A DNA stretch of 9,605 nt from assembly GCA_002432715.1 (NCBI GenBank), contig DJGJ01000021.1:25841-35445 (forward strand). Reading direction: 5' to 3'. The notes under the pieces were generated by a model that ran no database searches, was not told the DNA's origin, and worked only from the letters and a program-made list of their open reading frames with translations. This DNA comes from Sphaerochaeta sp. UBA5849. Lineage in GTDB: Bacteria; Spirochaetota; Spirochaetia; Sphaerochaetales; Sphaerochaetaceae. The first letter of the stretch is position 1; each line of letters opens with the position of its first letter. The position numbers were made by a program, and so were the translations under genes. This document shows, piece by piece, positions 6,687-9,605 of the stretch.

Positions 6687-7394
6687 CTAGAGCTCTGAGA
6701 GCTCAGAAACCCGGTCAACCGTCTTGGCCACGTGCTCGCGCATGGCCGCCACCGCCCCTACCCTGTTCCCTTTCTTCAATTCTTCGAGGATTAGACGGTG
6801 AAAGTATTTTCCGTCCTTCATTCCCAAGTGGGTAACAATGGATTCCATGCTTGCAGCCAAAAGATCCTGCATGAACATGGAAACATTTATCAGCATCTGA
6901 TTCTTGGTTGCCTTCGAGATCGCCATATGGAACATCAGGTCGTCATGCGAAAAAGTCTTCACATCACTGGTGTTTTGTTCCATGCGTTGTACAATGGCTT
7001 CCATCTCAGCCAACTCGGAAGCAGTGATGCGAGTTGCTGCAATCTCGGTTGCACCAACCTCCATCACCATTCGATACTCGAGGATTTCCTCAAGCGAATT
7101 CTTGTTGATCATGAACATCGGAAGCATCATGTCCTTGTAGCTGTCACTGGTAGCCTTCTTGACGAAGGATCCTTCCCCCTGTCGTGTTTCCACGATGCCG
7201 AGGGCGGTCAGCTTTTGCATGGCTTCTCGAATGCTGATACGGCTCACACCCATTTCCAGGCGGAGCTCGTTCTCCGAGGGGAGTCTTGTCCCCTCTTCCC
7301 ACTTGTGGTTTTTGATGCGTTCAAGCAGCTGATCATAGACCTGGGAGGACACCTTCTGCTGCTTGACGATTTTCATGGTACTGTGTAGCGGCAT
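6687..7394 (-). CDS. GntR-family transcriptional regulator, FadR/FCD subfamily
   Basis: A 235-residue DNA-binding regulator, most likely the ligand-responsive repressor of the tct operon next to it. Residues about 14-80 form the GntR winged helix (LPSENELRLEMGVSRISIREAM at 38-59, wing RQGEGSFV at 71-78). Residues about 100-228 form the all-helical FCD domain. Asp152, His156, His199 and His221 have the spacing D-x3-H-x42-H-x21-H expected of the FCD metal site, which usually helps bind a carboxylate effector. The start at 7394 is favoured because AGGGGG lies just upstream; the ATG at 7376 has no ribosome-binding site. The effector is probably the imported acid or a breakdown product. No clear terminator separates it from tctC, so read-through into the operon is possible. 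Confidence 0.92.
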   Translation of the reverse strand: MPLHSTMKIVKQQKVSSQVYDQLLERIKNHKWEEGTRLPSENELRLEMGVSRISIREAMQKLTALGIVETRQGEGSFVKKATSDSYKDMMLPMFMINKNSLEEILEYRMVMEVGATEIAATRITASELAEMEAIVQRMEQNTSDVKTFSHDDLMFHMAISKATKNQMLINVSMFMQDLLAASMESIVTHLGMKDGKYFHRLILEELKKGNRVGAVAAMREHVAKTVDRVSELSEL

Positions 7395-7421
7395 CCAAAC
7401 CCCCTAAGCCTTGATGCTCAT

Positions 7422-7449
7422 AGGTTATCATACAAGTACAGGATGTCAA
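7422..7449 (-). promoter_or_regulatory. Candidate promoter of the regulator gene
   Basis: On the minus strand a perfect -35 hexamer TTGACA (7444-7449) is followed by the weak -10 TAACCT (7422-7427) at 16 bp. A better -10 sequence, TATGAT (7427-7432), is only 11 bp from TTGACA but is 17 bp from a weak AAGTTG. The region ends about 28 bp before the start codon. The hexamers are visible, but which pair is used is uncertain. Confidence 0.4.
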
Positions 7450-7485
7450 CAACTTTTTACTGCAAATTGCTTATAGCGTATAAAT

Positions 7486-7509
7486 ATATCGATACAGAGT
7501 TATCGATAT
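7486..7509. repeat. 9-bp inverted repeat built from two TATCGATA palindromes
   Basis: ATATCGATA (7486-7494) and TATCGATAT (7501-7509) are perfect inverted arms around the 6-bp loop CAGAGT. Each arm contains the self-palindrome TATCGATA, and the two copies are 14 bp apart start to start. It lies in AT-rich DNA upstream of the regulator promoter and downstream of the oad genes. No U-run follows in either direction, so a double operator is more likely than a terminator. Confidence 0.5.
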
Positions 7510-7520
7510 CGGCTAATAGA

Positions 7521-7540
7521 GAGGGAATGTTACTTCCCTC
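7521..7540 (-). terminator. Weak hairpin after the oadB-oadG pair
   Basis: GAGGGAA (7521-7527) pairs with TTCCCTC (7534-7540) around a 6-base loop, starting 12 bp after the small gamma-subunit gene. The sequence after it on the minus strand (TCTATTAG) has only a poor U content. It is probably a transcript end or stabiliser for the oad unit, but not a textbook terminator. Confidence 0.45.
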
Positions 7541-7552
7541 CCAGAAGAATTC

Positions 7553-7678
7553 CTATTCTTTTGTTTTCTTGTTTTTCCCCAAAGCCAACAGCACAAAGAA
7601 GATGATGAGAATCACAACAAATATGCCCACCATTCCTTGTGCCATTAGGGTCAATGACTTGCCAAATATAGTATTCAT
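7553..7678 (-). CDS. Miniature OadG-like (decarboxylase gamma) subunit
   Basis: A 41-residue single-span membrane protein. It begins MNTIFGKSLTLMAQGMVG, continues with one hydrophobic helix (about 18-35, GIFVVILIIFFVLLAL), and ends in a lysine-rich tail (GKNKKTKE). The order of a QGM motif, one transmembrane helix and a short polar tail matches the N-terminus of OadG, the anchor subunit of Na+-translocating decarboxylases. OadG is normally about 80 residues, so the soluble tail that contacts the alpha subunit is almost absent. The ATG at 7678 has a strong AAGGAGG five bases away, and the gene follows oadB by 10 bp, which supports it as a real gene. A start at 7744 would lie inside oadB and lacks support. 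Confidence 0.72.
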   Translation of the reverse strand: MNTIFGKSLTLMAQGMVGIFVVILIIFFVLLALGKNKKTKE

Positions 7679-7688
7679 ATTCCCCTCC

Positions 7689-8825
7689 TTACAGCAGACC
7701 CGGGACCAAGCCCAGGATGACACCACCGGCAATGACCGAGGCAATTTGTCCTGCTACGTTCGCCCCGACTGCATGCATCAAAAGGTGGTTCTGCGGGTCA
7801 GCCTGCTGCCCCATCCTCTGGATGACACGCGCTGACATCGGGAAGGCTGAAATACCGGCAGCCCCTACCATCGGATTGACCTTCTGCTTGACGAACAGGT
7901 TGAGAATCTTGGCAAACACCACCCCGGCTATCGTATCGAATACGAAGGCCAGAAGCCCCAGGGCCATGATCATAACCGTTTGCACCGTCACAAATGCATC
8001 AGCCTTCATGGTGGAAGCGATGGTAATACCAAGCAACAGGGTGATAAGGTTGACCAATACTGTCTGTGCCGCAGTGGACAAGGTGTCCAGTACCGTACAC
8101 TCACGAATGAGATTGCCGAACATCAGCATCCCCACCAGCGAAACAGAGGCTGGGGCAACATAGCCGGCAACCACGGTGACAATGATCGGGAAGAAGATTT
8201 TGGAGCGCTTGGATACCGAGCGGGGATTGTACGGCATTTTGATCATCCGCTCTTTCTTGGTTGTCACCAGCCTGATGGCAAAGGGCTGTATGATGGGCAC
8301 CAAGGCCATATAGGAGTAGGCGGCAATGGCAATGGGCCCGATATACGTACTTCCCAATACCTGTGAGACCAGAATGGATGTCGGCCCGTCGGCGGCCCCG
8401 ATGATGCCGATGGAGGCGGCATCGACGAGGCTGAAGCCCATCAAGGTGGCAAGGCTTATAGTGGCGAAGATGCCCCACTGGGCGGCAGCCCCGAAGAGGA
8501 TGAGCTTCGGATTGGCCAACAGCGGACCGAAGTCGATCATCGCCCCGATGCCGATGAAGAGCAGCAGCGGCATGGCCTCCGCCGCCTCGATGCCGAGGTG
8601 GAAGAGCCAGTCAAGAATGCCTGGTACTTCACCGATGCCAACCATCATCTGGGTAACCGCACCGCTGAACGGCAGGTTGACCAGAATCGCACCGAACCCC
8701 ATGGGAAGCAACAACGAGGGTTCAAGCTTCTTTGCAATTGCAAGATAAATGAGAAGACCGCCCACGCCAAACATTACCAGTTGCTTCCAGGTCGTGGCGA
8801 GCAGTCCGTCCAACAAGAAGTCCAT
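7689..8825 (-). CDS. oadB: Na+-translocating decarboxylase beta subunit (OadB/GcdB/MmdB family)
   Basis: A 378-residue polytopic inner-membrane protein that couples decarboxylation of a carboxybiotin group to outward Na+ pumping. Key family residues are in place: Asp146 in GAADGPTSI, Tyr172, and the NPMVGAAGISAFPMSAR segment (317-333) with Asn317, Gly321, Ser326 and Arg333. These match, by spacing, the Na+-site residues described for Klebsiella OadB (Asp203, Tyr229, Asn373, Gly377, Ser382, Arg389). The ATG at 8825 has GGAGGT 5-6 bases upstream. An extra 15 residues from 8870 would run through the leader hairpin and are rejected. No alpha or biotin-carrier gene is present, and upstream there is only a divergent gene, so the catalytic partner must be encoded elsewhere. 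Whether it serves oxaloacetate, methylmalonyl-CoA or glutaconyl-CoA decarboxylase cannot be decided here. Confidence 0.93.
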   Translation of the reverse strand: MDFLLDGLLATTWKQLVMFGVGGLLIYLAIAKKLEPSLLLPMGFGAILVNLPFSGAVTQMMVGIGEVPGILDWLFHLGIEAAEAMPLLLFIGIGAMIDFGPLLANPKLILFGAAAQWGIFATISLATLMGFSLVDAASIGIIGAADGPTSILVSQVLGSTYIGPIAIAAYSYMALVPIIQPFAIRLVTTKKERMIKMPYNPRSVSKRSKIFFPIIVTVVAGYVAPASVSLVGMLMFGNLIRECTVLDTLSTAAQTVLVNLITLLLGITIASTMKADAFVTVQTVMIMALGLLAFVFDTIAGVVFAKILNLFVKQKVNPMVGAAGISAFPMSARVIQRMGQQADPQNHLLMHAVGANVAGQIASVIAGGVILGLVPGLL

Positions 8826-8847
8826 AGTGAACCTCCAGTAGAAGAAT

Positions 8848-8891
8848 GGGGGGAGAAGTTGACTTCGCACGATGGCAATGAAGCTCCCCCA
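8848..8891 (-). promoter_or_regulatory. Structured 5' leader of oadB
   Basis: In the inferred oadB leader, GGGGGAG (plus 8849-8855) pairs with CTCCCCC (8884-8890), and just inside it CTTC (8863-8866) can pair with GAAG (8880-8883). The stem starts within a few bases of the predicted transcript 5' end and stops about 12 bases before the ribosome-binding site at about 8831-8836. It could protect the 5' end or be a small regulatory element. I do not recognise a known riboswitch in it. Confidence 0.45.
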
Positions 8892-8900
8892 ACGTCATTC

Positions 8901-8929
8901 ATCATAGAGTGTCCAAGAGAATTGGTCAA
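8901..8929 (-). promoter_or_regulatory. Sigma-70 promoter of oadB
   Basis: On the minus strand TTGACC (8924-8929) and TATGAT (8901-8906) are separated by exactly 17 bp, each a 5-of-6 match to consensus. Transcription should start near 8894, giving a leader of about 70 bases before the oadB ATG. Confidence 0.7.
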
Positions 8930-8947
8930 ACAAATACCATATTCACC

Positions 8948-8964
8948 AGGCAATTGAATTGCCT
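8948..8964. promoter_or_regulatory. 17-bp perfect palindrome, candidate operator
   Basis: AGGCAATT (8948-8955), one central G, and AATTGCCT (8957-8964) form a perfect odd palindrome in the divergent promoter region. It covers the -35 box of the plus-strand gene and ends 18 bp upstream of the oadB -35 box. A regulator bound here would block the plus-strand promoter and could affect oadB. The palindrome is seen; the protein that binds it is unknown. Confidence 0.55.
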
Positions 8965-8982
8965 TGCGTGCTGTCGTATAGT
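8954..8982 (+). promoter_or_regulatory. Sigma-70 promoter of the GNAT gene
   Basis: TTGAAT (8954-8959) and TATAGT (8977-8982) are 17 bp apart. The expected start site, about 7 bases after the -10 box, falls at 8988-8990, which is the gene's ATG. No purine-rich ribosome-binding site lies between the -10 box and the ATG. Confidence 0.6.
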
Positions 8983-8988
8983 AGCTCC

Positions 8989-9605
8989 ATGTACACACCC
9001 AAGAAACTGACATACAAAGATATTCCGGCAGTGTTGAGGTATATTGCTGAGGAAAAAGAGGTCAATCTTTTCATTGAAGGCGATATCGAAAACTACGGGT
9101 TGGATGGCGACATCGTGTCCATGTACGCTTTCGGTGATGACTGGGACTACCTGGTTTTGCGTTACTACGAGAACTATATGATCACCTGCAACAAACCCGG
9201 CGGAAACCTGAGCCGGGTTGCAGCCTTCCTGAAGCAGCAGCATATGCTCTGCCTCAGCGCCAAGGAGGAGATATTGCTGGATATTCAGCCATACTTTCCT
9301 CAGGTCAAGGTGCAGGGCACGTACTTGTGCAGGCTCAACAAGGAAGGCTTCAAGATGCAGGCTCCCAGGCATACAATCGCCAGGCTTGTGCCGAATGACG
9401 CCCAATCAATCATCGACCTCTACAAGCAGATAGAGGAGTTTGCAAAGCCCTACATCGAGCACGAGCAGGAGAAACTGAGACAGACAAGCGAACTCTTGGA
9501 AAGCGGAGGCCTCGGCTACGGCATCTTCGATGGGGACGTCCTTGTCTGCATGGCCAACATCACCGCAAAAACACAACACGGAGCGATGATCATCGGCGTT
9601 GCCAC
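8989..9605 (+). CDS. GNAT-family N-acetyltransferase with an extra N-terminal domain, cut by window end
   Basis: 205 codons are present and the gene continues past the right edge. Residues 1 to about 125 (starting MYTPKKLTYKDIPAVLRYI) form an alpha/beta domain that I do not recognise. From about residue 129 (ARLVPNDAQSIIDLY) the sequence reads as a GNAT fold. GYGIFDGDVLVCMANI at 176-191 is the central strand pair, and MIIGVA at 200-205 is the strand leading into the acetyl-CoA loop, which lies outside the window. It would transfer an acetyl group from acetyl-CoA to an unknown amine. The ATG at 8989 lacks a ribosome-binding site and coincides with the predicted transcription start, suggesting leaderless translation; the next in-frame ATG is at about codon 45 and would break the N-terminal domain. 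It is divergent from oadB and probably unrelated in function. Confidence 0.72.
   Translation, partial: MYTPKKLTYKDIPAVLRYIAEEKEVNLFIEGDIENYGLDGDIVSMYAFGDDWDYLVLRYYENYMITCNKPGGNLSRVAAFLKQQHMLCLSAKEEILLDIQPYFPQVKVQGTYLCRLNKEGFKMQAPRHTIARLVPNDAQSIIDLYKQIEEFAKPYIEHEQEKLRQTSELLESGGLGYGIFDGDVLVCMANITAKTQHGAMIIGVA

Noticed and set aside
6688..6706. GAGCTCT-G-AGAGCTC palindrome at the end of the regulator gene, as a terminator.
   Set aside because: The loop would be one base, there is no U-run, and the sequence is explained by coding of the C-terminal Ser-Glu-Leu repeats.
1..9605. Search for tRNA, rRNA, CRISPR arrays, insertion sequences, phage or defence genes.
   Set aside because: I found no repeat-spacer pattern, transposase motif, cloverleaf or rRNA-like sequence; the window is filled by metabolic and transport genes.

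Overview
The window looks like bacterial accessory metabolism. It is probably from a spirochaete of the Sphaerochaeta type. That rests on moderate GC content, the style of the TctC signal peptide (ending in phenylalanine-alanine-glutamine), and the mix of a TctABC carrier, a split transketolase and an orphan Na+-pump beta subunit. The taxonomic call is an inference from protein style, not a database match. Nine genes on the minus strand form at least two transcription units. One divergent plus-strand gene runs off the right edge, and the leftmost gene runs off the left edge.

Region 1 (about 1-6563, minus strand, read right to left) is one tightly packed catabolic operon: tctC (periplasmic binding protein), tctB, tctA (membrane parts of a tripartite tricarboxylate-type carrier), a short-chain dehydrogenase, the N-terminal and C-terminal halves of a split transketolase, and a GarR-type tartronate-semialdehyde reductase cut by the window edge. 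Gaps are 14-63 bp, and the two transketolase genes overlap by 4 bp (ATGA). A 10-bp-stem hairpin sits between tctC and tctB. Region 2 (6564-7394) holds a FadR/FCD-type GntR regulator. A 10+10 bp inverted repeat lies in the 123-bp gap before tctC and is the natural candidate operator. Region 3 (7553-8825) is an oadB-oadG pair: the Na+-translocating decarboxylase beta subunit and a miniature gamma subunit, with no alpha/biotin subunit in the window. It has a good sigma-70 promoter and a hairpin-bearing 5' leader. Region 4 (8989-9605, plus strand) is the start of a GNAT acetyltransferase. Its promoter is placed so that transcription should begin at or next to the ATG, which suggests a leaderless mRNA.

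The most interesting point is the logic of the catabolic operon. It has no kinase, dehydratase or aldolase in view, yet it encodes uptake of an organic anion, an NAD-type dehydrogenase, a split transketolase and a tartronate-semialdehyde reductase. One substrate class fits all of these. A pentonate is imported and oxidised at C4 by the dehydrogenase. The transketolase moves its C4-C5 ketol unit to a sugar-phosphate acceptor, which leaves exactly tartronate semialdehyde, and GarR reduces that to glycerate. This would be a carboxylate counterpart of the sulfoquinovose transketolase pathway. It is a hypothesis drawn from gene content and carbon bookkeeping, not a demonstrated route.
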